This document shows positions 41,930 to 50,408 of a stretch of DNA of 64,000 bases, one piece after another. The stretch spans positions 62,001 to 126,000 of the forward strand of contig CAJMSH010000001.1 in NCBI GenBank assembly GCA_905216055.1, written 5' to 3'. The DNA is from an uncultured bacterium. Lineage in GTDB: Bacteria; Cyanobacteriota; Vampirovibrionia; Gastranaerophilales; Gastranaerophilaceae. Within the stretch, counting starts at the first letter, position 1. Every line of letters begins with the position of its first letter. A program made the position numbers and the translations under genes. The notes beneath the pieces are model-generated. The model saw only the letters and a program-made list of their open reading frames with translations. It searched no databases and was not told the origin of the DNA.

Positions 41930-42730
41930 ATGAATTTACCGCAAAATTTTGTCCCTGCAATGTTAATAACCCTTTTTGCAGGCTTGTCTACCGCAATTGG
42001 TGGGGGAATTGCATTTATTGTAAAAAAAGATAATTTAAAAGCATTGTCTGTAGGATTAGGATTTTCAGCAGGCGTTATGATATTTGTTTCATTCATGGAT
42101 ATGCTGCCGGAAGCTGATAAACTTCTTTTGGCAAATTTCCCTAATAATCATCAATGGTTAACCCTTGCTGGTTTTGTTATCGGATTAATAGTGGCAATTT
42201 TAATAGATTATTTTTTGCCGGATCATATTGATACGGATGATGTTTTACATCCTGAAGAACCTTCGCATAGGGATTATAAAATAAAGCGTGCAGGACTTTT
42301 TACTGCTATAGCTATTTGTGTTCATAATTTCCCAGAAGGTATGGCAACATTTTTTACAACTACTCAAAATATTACTTTGGGACTTTCTGTTGGTATTGCT
42401 ATTGCTATTCATAATATTCCGGAAGGTATTGCAGTTGCTCTTCCTATGTATCATGTAACTGGTAAAAAACGATATGCAATGCTATATGCCGCATTATCAG
42501 GAATTACTGAACCTATTGGGGCTTTAGTCGGTATGCTTATTTTTGGTTTATTCCTGCCACAGGTTTTAATTGGTGCTTTAATGGCTGCAGTAGCTGGGAT
42601 TATGATTTATATCTCATTTGATACTTTATTACCTCTTGCAAAAGAATATGGTGATTGGCATCAATCAATTGTTGGTATTCTTTCCGGTATTTTGGTAATC
42701 TGGGTAAGTTTGATTTTAATCGGAGGGTAA
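41930..42730 (+). CDS. zupT: ZIP-family divalent metal transporter (ZupT type)
   Basis: 266 aa from ATG 41930 with GGAAGGA upstream. Eight membrane segments are expected. The family's metal path is seen in helices 4 and 5: AIAICVHNFPEGMATFF (HNFPEG) and AIAIHNIPEGIAVALP (HNIPEG). The cytoplasmic loop has His/Asp/Glu (HIDTDDVLHPEEPSHRD). It takes up zinc and possibly iron or manganese. The radical SAM gene starts 2 bases after its stop. Confidence 0.95.
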   Translation: MNLPQNFVPAMLITLFAGLSTAIGGGIAFIVKKDNLKALSVGLGFSAGVMIFVSFMDMLPEADKLLLANFPNNHQWLTLAGFVIGLIVAILIDYFLPDHIDTDDVLHPEEPSHRDYKIKRAGLFTAIAICVHNFPEGMATFFTTTQNITLGLSVGIAIAIHNIPEGIAVALPMYHVTGKKRYAMLYAALSGITEPIGALVGMLIFGLFLPQVLIGALMAAVAGIMIYISFDTLLPLAKEYGDWHQSIVGILSGILVIWVSLILIGG

Positions 42731-42732
42731 TA

Positions 42733-43803
42733 ATGGTTAATTTATCAAGTTTATTTGATTTGGGAAGAAATTTGTATGCTCTTCCTTGGTTTTATTCAAA
42801 AAGTGGTATTGCCCCAATCCCTTTGAGATATTTTTTTGAACTTACTTATCGTTGTAATTTGAATTGTCCTTATTGTTATGTTGGAGAAGACAGAAAGAAA
42901 AACGAATTAACAACTGATGAATGGTTTAGTATTATAGATCAAATTCCCTGGTATTCATTTGTTACTCTTGTAGGTGGTGAACCTCTCATAAGAAAAGATT
43001 TTATTGATATTTTGATGAAAACTGCCAAGAAAACATTTGGTAAATTGAATGTCGTTTCTAACGGAATTTTAATAAATGATGAAATAATTGATGCTTTTAT
43101 AAAAAGTAAGATGATGCTTTTATCTGTTTCATTAGACGGGTATGGCGAAAATCATAATATTAACCGAAATAAGGCAGGAATTTGGGATAAAATAATGGAT
43201 AATTTTGACAATATGAATTCCCGTAAAAAACGCCCTATGGTTGATATAAAAACTATTGTTCTAGAAAATAATCTTGATGATTTGGTAAAACTTTATAAAA
43301 TGTGTGATGAAAAGAAATTTAACTTTTTATCGATTTCATTTTTAAGAAACAACAATTTGAAACAAAATTCAGTTTTGTTTGATAGTTTTGTGCCTGAATT
43401 TAATGCAAATTATCCAATCGAAAAATATTTTGATATGGAACATTTTAAAGAAGTTTATAAAGAATTGATGAGCTTGAGCAAAAATTCTAAGGTAAAAATA
43501 AGATTTTCTCCAAAATTTGAATATGCAAAAGATCCGCTTGCAAAAATTGAGGAATTTTTTAATACGCCTGCAGACAAGCCTGTTTCTGAAATCTATAAAC
43601 CTTGTATGTATCCGTATTCAAATATGATGATAACACCTGCAGGAGATGTTTATCCTTGTCTTTCTCAAAGAATCGGGAATGTAAAGGATATGAAAATTAA
43701 AGATGTATTTAATTTGCCTCATTACAGATGTTTCAGAAAAAATTTAAAAGCTGCAAAAGTTTTTGGCGCTTGTCAGATGTGTTGTGAACTTTGTGTAAAA
43801 TAA
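42733..43803 (+). CDS. radical SAM protein with C-terminal SPASM-like cysteines
   Basis: 356 aa from ATG 42733 (GGAGGG upstream). Radical SAM motif CNLNCPYCYV (CxxxCxxC, about residues 45-53), GGEPLIRKD and VVSNGILI follow. The C-terminal part has C-x-n-C spacing (KPCMYPYSNMMITPAGDVYP, CLSQRIGNV, then CQMCCELC) fitting an auxiliary Fe-S cluster of SPASM/twitch type. Such enzymes modify peptides, mature enzymes or act in cofactor synthesis. No precursor peptide is obvious nearby. Coupled to the ZIP transporter gene. Confidence 0.88.
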   Translation: MVNLSSLFDLGRNLYALPWFYSKSGIAPIPLRYFFELTYRCNLNCPYCYVGEDRKKNELTTDEWFSIIDQIPWYSFVTLVGGEPLIRKDFIDILMKTAKKTFGKLNVVSNGILINDEIIDAFIKSKMMLLSVSLDGYGENHNINRNKAGIWDKIMDNFDNMNSRKKRPMVDIKTIVLENNLDDLVKLYKMCDEKKFNFLSISFLRNNNLKQNSVLFDSFVPEFNANYPIEKYFDMEHFKEVYKELMSLSKNSKVKIRFSPKFEYAKDPLAKIEEFFNTPADKPVSEIYKPCMYPYSNMMITPAGDVYPCLSQRIGNVKDMKIKDVFNLPHYRCFRKNLKAAKVFGACQMCCELCVK

Positions 43804-43958
43804 ATTATTGATTGCATGAAAACATGGATATAAGTTCATAGGTATATAATCGTGGACTTTTCAAATTTGTAGAATACGTTATACTAAAAATGTGGTTAAG
43901 GTTCACGCCCTAGAGATGGCAAAATCGTTTATCACAATTGGTCAGGGGATAGTAGTAT

Positions 43959-44342
43959 ATGGGTTATATTCATTGCTGCGGAGCTTTGCACAAGACCAAA
44001 ACTTATCGTCTTGTGCCGCAGGGAGATTTTGTTCTGTGCGAAGTTGACTATCTTACAAAATGCCCTATATGTGGTCATACGGTAGTACAGCTTACAAGAG
44101 TTGATGATGGTGATAATATTTCAGTTGTCAGGAAAGTTAATAAAAAAGCTAGAGAATTTTTTAAAAAATTAGAAAAATACATTTTATATGAGGTTCGTCC
44201 AATAAATTACAACAAGATAAATTATGGTAAATTTTACCTTAACTATAACGAGTTTGGGGTAAAAAAAAGATGTTATTCTAATCTGAGAACATTAAAAATC
44301 GGATTAACAGAAAATAAAGATTTAAAAAAAATCAATCCTTAA
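43959..44342 (+). CDS. zinc-binding protein of unknown function
   Basis: 127 aa. CCGALHKTKTYRLV at the N-terminus and CPICGHTVV at about residue 37 could form one zinc site. The remainder is basic with many Lys, Tyr and Asn (KKAREFFKKLEKYILYEV), suggesting nucleic-acid contact. It lies 120 bases before the phage-type cassette but is cut off from it by a strong terminator (44359-44386). It may belong to the element or be a host gene; the sequence does not decide. Confidence 0.65.
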   Translation: MGYIHCCGALHKTKTYRLVPQGDFVLCEVDYLTKCPICGHTVVQLTRVDDGDNISVVRKVNKKAREFFKKLEKYILYEVRPINYNKINYGKFYLNYNEFGVKKRCYSNLRTLKIGLTENKDLKKINP

Positions 44343-44358
44343 AATTATCTTACTCTCA

Positions 44359-44386
44359 GGGCGGTTTCGCCGCCCTTGTTTTTTTG
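44359..44386 (+). terminator. Rho-independent terminator upstream of the phage-type cassette
   Basis: GGGCGG-TTTCG-CCGCCC (44359-44375) followed by TTGTTTTTTT. It is the most GC-rich hairpin in its surroundings and insulates the cassette from upstream transcription. Confidence 0.92.
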
Positions 44387-44465
44387 AACGGAAATATTAT
44401 GAATGAATTTTAACTATTTTTTTATATGCTGAGTATAAATTAAAAGACAAAAAGGAAAGCGTAAA

Positions 44466-44726
44466 ATGGCACTATCTCCAAAGGAAGTTCAAGTATTGAC
44501 TTTGGTTGCAATGGGTTATTCAGATAAACAAATTGGTGTCGAATTAAAAATAGCGTATGGAACCGTTAGAAATCATATTGATAGAGCAGTTCTTAAGTTA
44601 AATGCCCAGAATAGAACCCATGCAGCCATGATTTATAAACTTATGAATAAAGATTGGTTAGAGGATATTTATGAAAAGAATAATAATACATTGGACTGCC
44701 GGAGCGTATTATCCGACAGATTATGA
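44466..44726 (+). CDS. LuxR/GerE-type helix-turn-helix protein, first gene of the phage-type cassette
   Basis: 86 aa consisting almost only of a GerE HTH: LSPKEVQVLTLVAMGYSDKQ, IGVELKIAYGTVRNHIDRAV, LKLNAQNRTHAA. No receiver or ligand-binding domain is present. Stand-alone HTH domains of this kind occur as small DNA-binding regulators. Shine-Dalgarno AAGGAAAG; TATAAAT lies about 30 bases before the ATG. Its 3' end overlaps the amidase gene by 56 bases, so the two are co-expressed. Confidence 0.85.
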   Translation: MALSPKEVQVLTLVAMGYSDKQIGVELKIAYGTVRNHIDRAVLKLNAQNRTHAAMIYKLMNKDWLEDIYEKNNNTLDCRSVLSDRL

Positions 44727-45165
44727 AAAAGAACATTATCATTTTTTGGTAGATAAAGAAGGATATGTTCATAATGGGAAATTTAAGCCTGAAGATAATG
44801 AGGTTTGTAAAGTAGGAAAATATGCAGCTCATACCGGAGGCGGCAATACAGGAAGTATCGGAGTTTCGATATGCGCGATGGCAGGGTTTAAAAATAAAAA
44901 AGCTGTTGGAAATTATCCGATATTAAAAAAGCAGTTTGAAAGTGCAATGGAGTTATGTGCAAAGCTTTCTATTAAATACAATATCTTAATTACTCCGCAA
45001 ACAGTTATGACTCATTATGAATTTGGAAAGAAAAATCCGAAAACTACTTCTGCAGGTAAAATTGATATTATTTATATCCCGCCTTATTCTTGGGTGAGCC
45101 AAGATGAAGCAGGCAGTTTTATACGTTCAAAAATAAAATGGTATAGACAAAAAATTGAGTCTTAA
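44671..45165 (+). CDS. N-acetylmuramoyl-L-alanine amidase (phage endolysin type)
   Basis: 164 aa, Amidase_2 fold, the size of T7 lysozyme. Zinc ligands by family: His7 (IIIHWTAG), His115 (TVMTHYEF) and Asp132 (SAGKIDI); AAHTGGGNTGSIGVSI (about 52-67) is the substrate loop. No signal peptide and no cell-wall-binding domain are seen, so release needs a holin. It cuts the amide bond between MurNAc and the peptide stem. GAGG lies upstream within the overlapping HTH gene. Confidence 0.92.
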   Translation: MKRIIIHWTAGAYYPTDYEKEHYHFLVDKEGYVHNGKFKPEDNEVCKVGKYAAHTGGGNTGSIGVSICAMAGFKNKKAVGNYPILKKQFESAMELCAKLSIKYNILITPQTVMTHYEFGKKNPKTTSAGKIDIIYIPPYSWVSQDEAGSFIRSKIKWYRQKIES

Positions 45166-45200
45166 AAATTTCGGCATACAAGAAAACACAGGAGAAGGTT

Positions 45201-46709
45201 ATGGAAGTTGCATATTATAATTTGTCAGGCGGTATTAATCAATCATTAACCAAGACAGAGCTTGGAATGGATACCAAAAAGATTTATTGGGCTGATGCTG
45301 AAAATGTTGAAATTTTACAAAATAGAGGAGTTGTCAAACAAAAAGGTAATTCCTTATTTTTGGATATTGAAGAAGAAATTACGGGGCTTTGTGAGCTCTC
45401 TGCTTATGATATAAGCAAGATGGTTATAACGACGATATCAGGAAAAATTTATATTTATGATGAAAATAAATTATCTAAAACATTAGTTGATAAGACTTTG
45501 TCTGGAAAAAAGCCTGAATTCTTGAATTTTTTGAACGGTATTTTAATAATGACTGAAAGTGACGGGTTATTTTATATAAAAAATAACGATAATTATGAAG
45601 TTGTAGATTGCGGTTTAAACGATTTGGACAGTAATGTTTTAACAGGTGGAACAATGGCAGTGTTTAAGGGAAGGGTTTGGGTTGCTAAAAATGCAACAAT
45701 ATATTATTCGGCTCTTGGTACTTATAATGATTTTACAACTTCAAATGATGCAGGTTATATTAACGAATTTCATACAGATACGGGTTCAATCACTGCTTTA
45801 AAACAGTATAAAGATTATTTGGCTATTTATAAAAAAGATAGTGTTTATCTTTTAACAGGCACAAGCCCTGATGATTTTGCAATTAATTTGTTTGCAAATA
45901 AAGGTGCAGTGACAGATGGTGCTATTGTAAATGTCGAAAATAAACAATATTTTTTAAGCAACGGAATTTTTGCTCTTGAACAGGTTGGGGAGCTTAATCA
46001 AATTCAGCTCGGTAGTGAAATTTCACAAAAAATAAAAGATGAGTTTTCATTATTTGGAAATTTAGAAAATGCTTTTTGTTTGCATTACGAAACCAAAAGT
46101 CAGATGTGGTACTTTTTTCCTTATATTGATGATGATTATTTCCATACTATATGGATTAATGATTACGTTAATAAGGCTTGGTATAAAAGAGTTGTTCCGC
46201 AAGATATTGTTACTGCTTGTATTTATAAAGGAAATATTTATACTGCAGATAAAGACGGGAAAATTTATAAAGAAGATTTTGGAACATCATTTAGCGGGGA
46301 ACCGATTCAATTTATGTGGAAATCCCCATTTTTAGCTTTATCAAATGCTTATCATCGTAAGATGATTGATGAATTTTATTTTCTATTAGATACGGAATAT
46401 GATAATCATTTTAATTTTTCTGTTTATAAAGATTATGATAGTGAATATTCTGATGATACAGAAATTATATATTCAATACACCAGGATCATTTGATTTGGG
46501 CAGATGATGATACATCAGACAGTTTGCCTTGCCATTGGGCGAAAGAAGAAGAAATCGTACCTGTTTGGTCTATTAACAAAGATACAATGGAAAAGGCTGA
46601 AATATCCGAAGCAAATTATTCTGTTCAATTATGTGTTACAGGTGATGAACTTACTCATTCCTGTGCAATTATCGGTTTGCAGTTTAGGGAAATTTATAAT
46701 GATGATTAA
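45201..46709 (+). CDS. phage beta-propeller tail/stabilisation protein (P22 gp10-like)
   Basis: 502 aa. Repeated strand motifs suggest a beta-propeller: GRVWVAKNATIYYSALGTY, DYLAIYKKDSVYLLTGTSPD, NKQYFLSNGIFALEQVG, KSQMWYFFPYID. Several short-tailed phages carry a propeller protein of this type that closes the portal and bridges to the tail. The layout supports that role, and the place next to the capsid gene agrees. Not certain without structural comparison. AGGAGAAGG precedes the ATG. Confidence 0.7.
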   Translation: MEVAYYNLSGGINQSLTKTELGMDTKKIYWADAENVEILQNRGVVKQKGNSLFLDIEEEITGLCELSAYDISKMVITTISGKIYIYDENKLSKTLVDKTLSGKKPEFLNFLNGILIMTESDGLFYIKNNDNYEVVDCGLNDLDSNVLTGGTMAVFKGRVWVAKNATIYYSALGTYNDFTTSNDAGYINEFHTDTGSITALKQYKDYLAIYKKDSVYLLTGTSPDDFAINLFANKGAVTDGAIVNVENKQYFLSNGIFALEQVGELNQIQLGSEISQKIKDEFSLFGNLENAFCLHYETKSQMWYFFPYIDDDYFHTIWINDYVNKAWYKRVVPQDIVTACIYKGNIYTADKDGKIYKEDFGTSFSGEPIQFMWKSPFLALSNAYHRKMIDEFYFLLDTEYDNHFNFSVYKDYDSEYSDDTEIIYSIHQDHLIWADDDTSDSLPCHWAKEEEIVPVWSINKDTMEKAEISEANYSVQLCVTGDELTHSCAIIGLQFREIYNDD

Positions 46710-46769
46710 AATCTGAAATAATGGCCGCTCATATTTATTGTAGTAGAAGAAAAGAAAGGAAACAAAAAG

Positions 46770-47621
46770 ATGACAGACAATGCTTATTCTGCATTTATCC
46801 CTGAAATTTGGAGCCAAAAGCTTAATTATATGCTTTCAAAAGAATGTGTGATGCTCCAATGCGTAAATAGAAATTGGGAAGGTGAAATTAAAAATCAAGG
46901 TGATAAAGTAAAAATTATTACTCCTGCAGATGTCGCAATTTCAACTTTAAGCACATCTAATATTACTTATTCTGAATTAGAACCTACATCTCAAGATTTG
47001 GTTATTGATCAAAAGAAATTCTTTGCCTTCAAAATTAACGATGTTGCCCAAGTTCAGGCTAATGCTGATATTATGGAAGCTCATTTGAAAAATGCAAAAA
47101 AAGCTATTGAAGAAGTTCAAGATGCTTATATTTTATCATTACACGCAAATGTAGATTCTAATAATATTGTTGGAACTGAAGAAGCTGCAGTAACTCTTGA
47201 TAAAACAACTATTTACTCAAAATTTGTAGAGCTTGCTTTATGCTTGAAAAATTCAAATGCTGTAACAACAGGTGTTAGACCTTGGGTTGTAATTAACCCT
47301 ACAATTGAATCTTATTTACTACAAAGCTCTGAATTTATCGGTGCTCATAATGTTGCGGATGAAACTTTAAGAGAAGGCGCAATCGGCAGAATTGCAGGCA
47401 TGGATGTTCTTGTAAGTACAAACTTAACTGATGTATCAGGCAAATATTATGTTCTTGCAGGTACTAATGAAGCAATTACATTTGCATCTCAATTAGCAAA
47501 AATCGAAAGCTTGAGAGATAAAGATAGCTTCTCTGATTTAGTTAGAGGTTTGTATTTGTACGGCGCAAAAGTTGTTCAACCTAAAGCTCTTGCAAAAATG
47601 GTTGTAACAGCTCCCGTGTAG
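46770..47621 (+). CDS. major capsid protein
   Basis: 283 aa, HK97-fold-type coat of the P22/T7-like short-tailed phage group. Marks: IPEIWSQKLNYMLSK and VMLQCVNRNWEGEIKNQGDK at the N-terminus, KKFFAFKINDVAQVQANAD, VRPWVVINPTIESYLL, and GAIGRIAGMDVLVSTNL, the usual coat pattern for a variable core between strand-rich ends. It has its own strong ribosome binding site (AAAGGAAAC) and a terminator directly after it (47641), fitting high expression of one unit. No maturation protease is seen. Confidence 0.85.
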   Translation: MTDNAYSAFIPEIWSQKLNYMLSKECVMLQCVNRNWEGEIKNQGDKVKIITPADVAISTLSTSNITYSELEPTSQDLVIDQKKFFAFKINDVAQVQANADIMEAHLKNAKKAIEEVQDAYILSLHANVDSNNIVGTEEAAVTLDKTTIYSKFVELALCLKNSNAVTTGVRPWVVINPTIESYLLQSSEFIGAHNVADETLREGAIGRIAGMDVLVSTNLTDVSGKYYVLAGTNEAITFASQLAKIESLRDKDSFSDLVRGLYLYGAKVVQPKALAKMVVTAPV

Positions 47622-47640
47622 TATAAAAATATTTAAAAAT

Positions 47641-47666
47641 CAGAATTTATAATAATTCTGTTTTTG
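47641..47666 (+). terminator. Rho-independent terminator after the capsid gene
   Basis: CAGAATT-TATAAT-AATTCTG (47641-47660) followed by TTTTTG. Confidence 0.75.
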
Positions 47667-47673
47667 TTACCCC

Positions 47674-47715
47674 ATAATGCATCTCCGGATATTATTTTTG
47701 CCGGAGGTGCATTAT
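47674..47715 (+). promoter_or_regulatory. 15-bp hairpin downstream of the capsid gene
   Basis: ATAATGCATCTCCGG (47674-47688) pairs along its full length with CCGGAGGTGCATTAT (47701-47715), allowing one G-T pair; the loop is 12 bases. The right arm contains GGAGG, but the next ATG is 25 bases on and has its own GAGGG. It comes 8 bases after the capsid terminator. It may protect the mRNA 3' end, be a second terminator or act as an RNA signal. Confidence 0.6.
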
Positions 47716-47739
47716 AAAACAATTCTTGTGAGGGCAATT

Positions 47740-47970
47740 ATGTTTGATAATGTAAAATCAGCAATAAAAGAACTTGCAAAAACAGCCGTAAAAAAGGCAG
47801 AAGAAGCTTTGGGAAGTAACAAAGGCCAAGAAAAAAAGAAAATGGCAATTAAATATATTATAGATAAACTTCCTGTTCCATTTATTATAAAGCCGATTAT
47901 TGCCTTTTTATTTTCATCATTCATTGATGATGCGATTGAATTTGCTGTTGAATATATGAAAGGCCTTTAA
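47740..47970 (+). CDS. small membrane protein, holin candidate
   Basis: 76 aa from ATG 47740 with GAGGG upstream. It has an amphipathic Lys-rich N-terminal helix (AIKELAKTAVKKAEEALG), then one hydrophobic stretch (VPFIIKPIIAFLFSSFI, about residues 48-64), then a short acidic tail. Size and layout fit a holin or a pinholin-like lysis protein that would serve the cassette's amidase. It could also be a small virion membrane protein. Confidence 0.55.
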   Translation: MFDNVKSAIKELAKTAVKKAEEALGSNKGQEKKKMAIKYIIDKLPVPFIIKPIIAFLFSSFIDDAIEFAVEYMKGL

Positions 47971-48008
47971 TCGTATTTGATTAAAGGAAAAATATGAGGA
48001 AATTATTT

Positions 48009-48680
48009 ATGAACGGACAAAATTTACAAAATATTTCATCCAATGCCGGTTATCAACAAGCGGCTCAAGGAGTACAACAGCCTGTAAATGCTAATCCTGA
48101 AGAGATTAAGCAGATGGCTGTAAAAGATCTTAATACTATCAAAAATCTTGTACAAGCAGGTGTTATGACACAAGAACAAGGACAAAATTTAATGAATTAT
48201 GTTACTCAAAAGGCGTTTGAAAAGTATACATTAAGTCAAAATAACAGTCAAACACCTGTTACAGGACAACCAATCTCTACTCAGATTCAACCTCAAATGC
48301 AACCTCAAATGCAGTTAGGACAAGGTAGTGTTACTCCTGAATTTTTCAACAGGGATGGTAGAATTGATGTATATGATTATTTGAAAAACTCTAATGCAAC
48401 TTTTGATGAGGATGAACTTTCAAAAATTTCTGCTCTTGTAGAAAAAATTGAAAATACTGCAATTGAAAGATATTTGAGAGAATTACAACACGAAAAAACA
48501 TTAAGCAATGAGAATGAAACCGCAAAACAAAGATTAAGAGCAAATGCTCAAAATTCAGGTTCTGACGGTTTGAATAATTTGGTTTTTACTCGTGAACAAA
48601 TCGGCAAAATGAGCGGCGCTGAATTTGCTAAGTACGAACGTGCAATTATGGATCAGGTAAGAAAAGGTCTTATAAAATAG
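48009..48680 (+). CDS. phage scaffolding-like protein
   Basis: 223 aa from ATG 48009 with TGAGG upstream. The N-terminal half is Gln- and Asn-rich (IQPQMQPQMQLGQG) with a predicted helical EEIKQMAVKDLNTIKNLVQ. The C-terminal part is charged and helical and ends FTREQIGKMSGAEFAKYERA, then IMDQVRKGLIK. This resembles the basic helix-turn-helix C-terminus by which scaffolds of short- and long-tailed phages hold coat protein. In most phages the scaffold gene precedes the coat gene; here it follows. Confidence 0.62.
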   Translation: MNGQNLQNISSNAGYQQAAQGVQQPVNANPEEIKQMAVKDLNTIKNLVQAGVMTQEQGQNLMNYVTQKAFEKYTLSQNNSQTPVTGQPISTQIQPQMQPQMQLGQGSVTPEFFNRDGRIDVYDYLKNSNATFDEDELSKISALVEKIENTAIERYLRELQHEKTLSNENETAKQRLRANAQNSGSDGLNNLVFTREQIGKMSGAEFAKYERAIMDQVRKGLIK

Positions 48681-48694
48681 CAATATTCAAAAAT

Positions 48695-48741
48695 CTTTTA
48701 AGGGAAAACAGTCTTATATCGAGACTGTTTTTTCTTAAAAG
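48695..48741 (+). terminator. long hairpin terminator between scaffold and adaptor genes
   Basis: CTTTTAAG (48695-48702) pairs with CTTAAAAG (48734-48741) and AAAACAGTCT (48705-48714) with AGACTGTTTT (48722-48731). Read in the plus direction TTTTTTC follows the inner stem. Confidence 0.75.
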
Positions 48742-48757
48742 TGCAGAAAGGAATGTT

Positions 48758-49396
48758 ATGAACTATTTAGAACTTATAAATAAATGTCTTGTTGAATTAA
48801 ATTATAAGCAGGTAAGTGCTTTTTCAGAGCTTATAAAAAACGATCATAAAAAACTTAAAAATATTTTAAATGTTATAAACTTGGAAGTTTGCTGTTTTGA
48901 AAACTGGAATTTTCTTCTCAGAAAAAAGACTCTAGTTTTGCCTAAAAATACGGGAGAACTTGAAAATACCGTGGATGGTCGAATTGAAACATTAATGATT
49001 GACGGGGTAAAGTTTGATTACTATGAAGACTTTGAAAAATTCTTTATTAACTCTCAACCTCAAAATACGTATAGTTTATTTAATGATAAAATATTGTTTC
49101 CTATTTTTAATCAAGACAAAAATATAGAAATATTATATTATACAAAAAATTGTGTAAAAGCCTCTGATGATACCGAAAAATTGATGTTAGAGAATGCTGA
49201 AGATGTTTCACTTATTCCGGATCCTTTTGCAGAACCTATACTTGTATATGGTGCTTGTATGAGGCTTAAGGGAAATCCGCAGCATGTAAGATTTAATTAT
49301 TGGTACAGCATGTATAAAGATGCTTTAGCAAACATGCGTTCTCGAGTATCGCCGACAATGGATTCAGCTCCTTCTGTGAAAATTCATAGAAGGTAG
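48758..49396 (+). CDS. head-tail adaptor, P22 gp4/T7 gp11-like
   Basis: 212 aa. N-terminal YLELINKCLVELNYKQVSAF and LKNILNVINLEVCCFENWNF match the helical start of the P22 gp4-type adaptors, which bind the portal. The middle has strand segments (LILFPIFNQDK type) and the C-terminal part AEPILVYGACMRLKGNPQHV has conserved helices. It would bridge portal and tail tube or propeller. Shine-Dalgarno AAAGGA. Confidence 0.65.
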   Translation: MNYLELINKCLVELNYKQVSAFSELIKNDHKKLKNILNVINLEVCCFENWNFLLRKKTLVLPKNTGELENTVDGRIETLMIDGVKFDYYEDFEKFFINSQPQNTYSLFNDKILFPIFNQDKNIEILYYTKNCVKASDDTEKLMLENAEDVSLIPDPFAEPILVYGACMRLKGNPQHVRFNYWYSMYKDALANMRSRVSPTMDSAPSVKIHRR

Positions 49397-49603
49397 TTAA
49401 AACAACGTTTTACGCATTATATAAGTGAGGTTATGTGTAAAATTTTGGGCAAAAAAAACAGGAAGTTTAAAATTCATTTTCCCCTCCTGTTAAGATTTAC
49501 ACTAGCCGAAATATAAATAGCATGATTATTATACAATTTTTTTTCAAAAATTTCAAATAATACAAAGAATTGTAACGAAAACTACATAATTAGTATATGA
49601 AAA
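49397..49603 (+). other. 207-base gap inside the phage-type cassette
   Basis: No coding frame is supported. It holds a weak inverted repeat (AACAGGA near 49460 with TCCTGTT near 49487) and then AT-rich sequence leading to the small terminase start. It is long enough for a promoter, but none is convincing, and a cos or pac site cannot be recognised by eye. Confidence 0.4.
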
Positions 49604-50038
49604 ATGAAACAATTAACTAACCAACAAAAGAAATTTGTTACTGAATATATAAAGACTCTTAATGGTGAACTTTCGGCTAAGAATGCCGGTTACAGGTCAA
49701 AAGATTTGAAGGACACTGCTGCAAGATTGTTATCTGATAATTTGATAATAAAAGAAATTAAATTTCAGCTAAAAAATCAGATTAATTCTTTGAGAGTTAA
49801 TAAGGGGTATGTAATTCAAAAGCTTTTGCAAATCGCCGAATTTTCTTTGGAAGAGGAGGACATCCTTGATAAAGAAGGATGTATTACAGGGAAAAAGAAG
49901 CTTCGAGATACATCGGCAGGGTTAAAAGCTCTCGAAAGTTTATGTAAATATTTGGGCTTTAACACTAATCAGGAGGAAGAGGAGTATAAATCCGCAAAGA
50001 TTATTACAATTTCAAATTTAGATGACAATAAAATTTAA
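49604..50038 (+). CDS. terminase small subunit
   Basis: 144 aa. N-terminal LTNQQKKFVTEYIKTLNGEL and SAKNAGYRSKDLKDTAARLL are the helix-turn-helix region of Terminase_2-type small subunits, which recognise packaging sites. The C-terminal part is helical with an acidic end. No strong Shine-Dalgarno sequence is present. It sits four genes before the large subunit instead of directly next to it. Confidence 0.88.
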   Translation: MKQLTNQQKKFVTEYIKTLNGELSAKNAGYRSKDLKDTAARLLSDNLIIKEIKFQLKNQINSLRVNKGYVIQKLLQIAEFSLEEEDILDKEGCITGKKKLRDTSAGLKALESLCKYLGFNTNQEEEEYKSAKIITISNLDDNKI

Positions 50039-50057
50039 TTAAAGAGGAGTAAATTTT

Positions 50058-50408
50058 ATGAAAAATAGTGATGATGAAGAAAGACTATTAAATAATGCTT
50101 CTTTGGAAGAGCTTATAAAAATGAAAATAGAGCGGGAATTTATGAGTGATTTGAAAAAATCAAAAGAGAAAAAGGTTGCAAAAGTTTATACTGATATAAA
50201 AGATTTACCTAAAAATAAAATTTTTTCAAAATCTTCGGTATTCCGTTATTTTAATCGCAAGACGATGAATGAAACATTTGTAAACGGAATTCAGGCAGAT
50301 GCTCTAATCGGACTTCAAAATAATGTCAGGGAAAAAATGCTAAATGGCGAATTAAATGCCTTTACAACAGATGATGCTTATATAAAATTTGAGAAAGCGG
50401 TATTTTAA
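50058..50408 (+). CDS. phage-cassette hypothetical protein
   Basis: 116 aa, AGAGGAG before ATG 50058. Acidic-basic helical N-terminus (NASLEELIKMKIEREFMSDL) and a basic middle (KDLPKNKIFSKSSVFRYFNR). No family recognised. Its stop overlaps the next start (TAATG at 50406-50410), so both are coupled. Confidence 0.65.
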   Translation: MKNSDDEERLLNNASLEELIKMKIEREFMSDLKKSKEKKVAKVYTDIKDLPKNKIFSKSSVFRYFNRKTMNETFVNGIQADALIGLQNNVREKMLNGELNAFTTDDAYIKFEKAVF

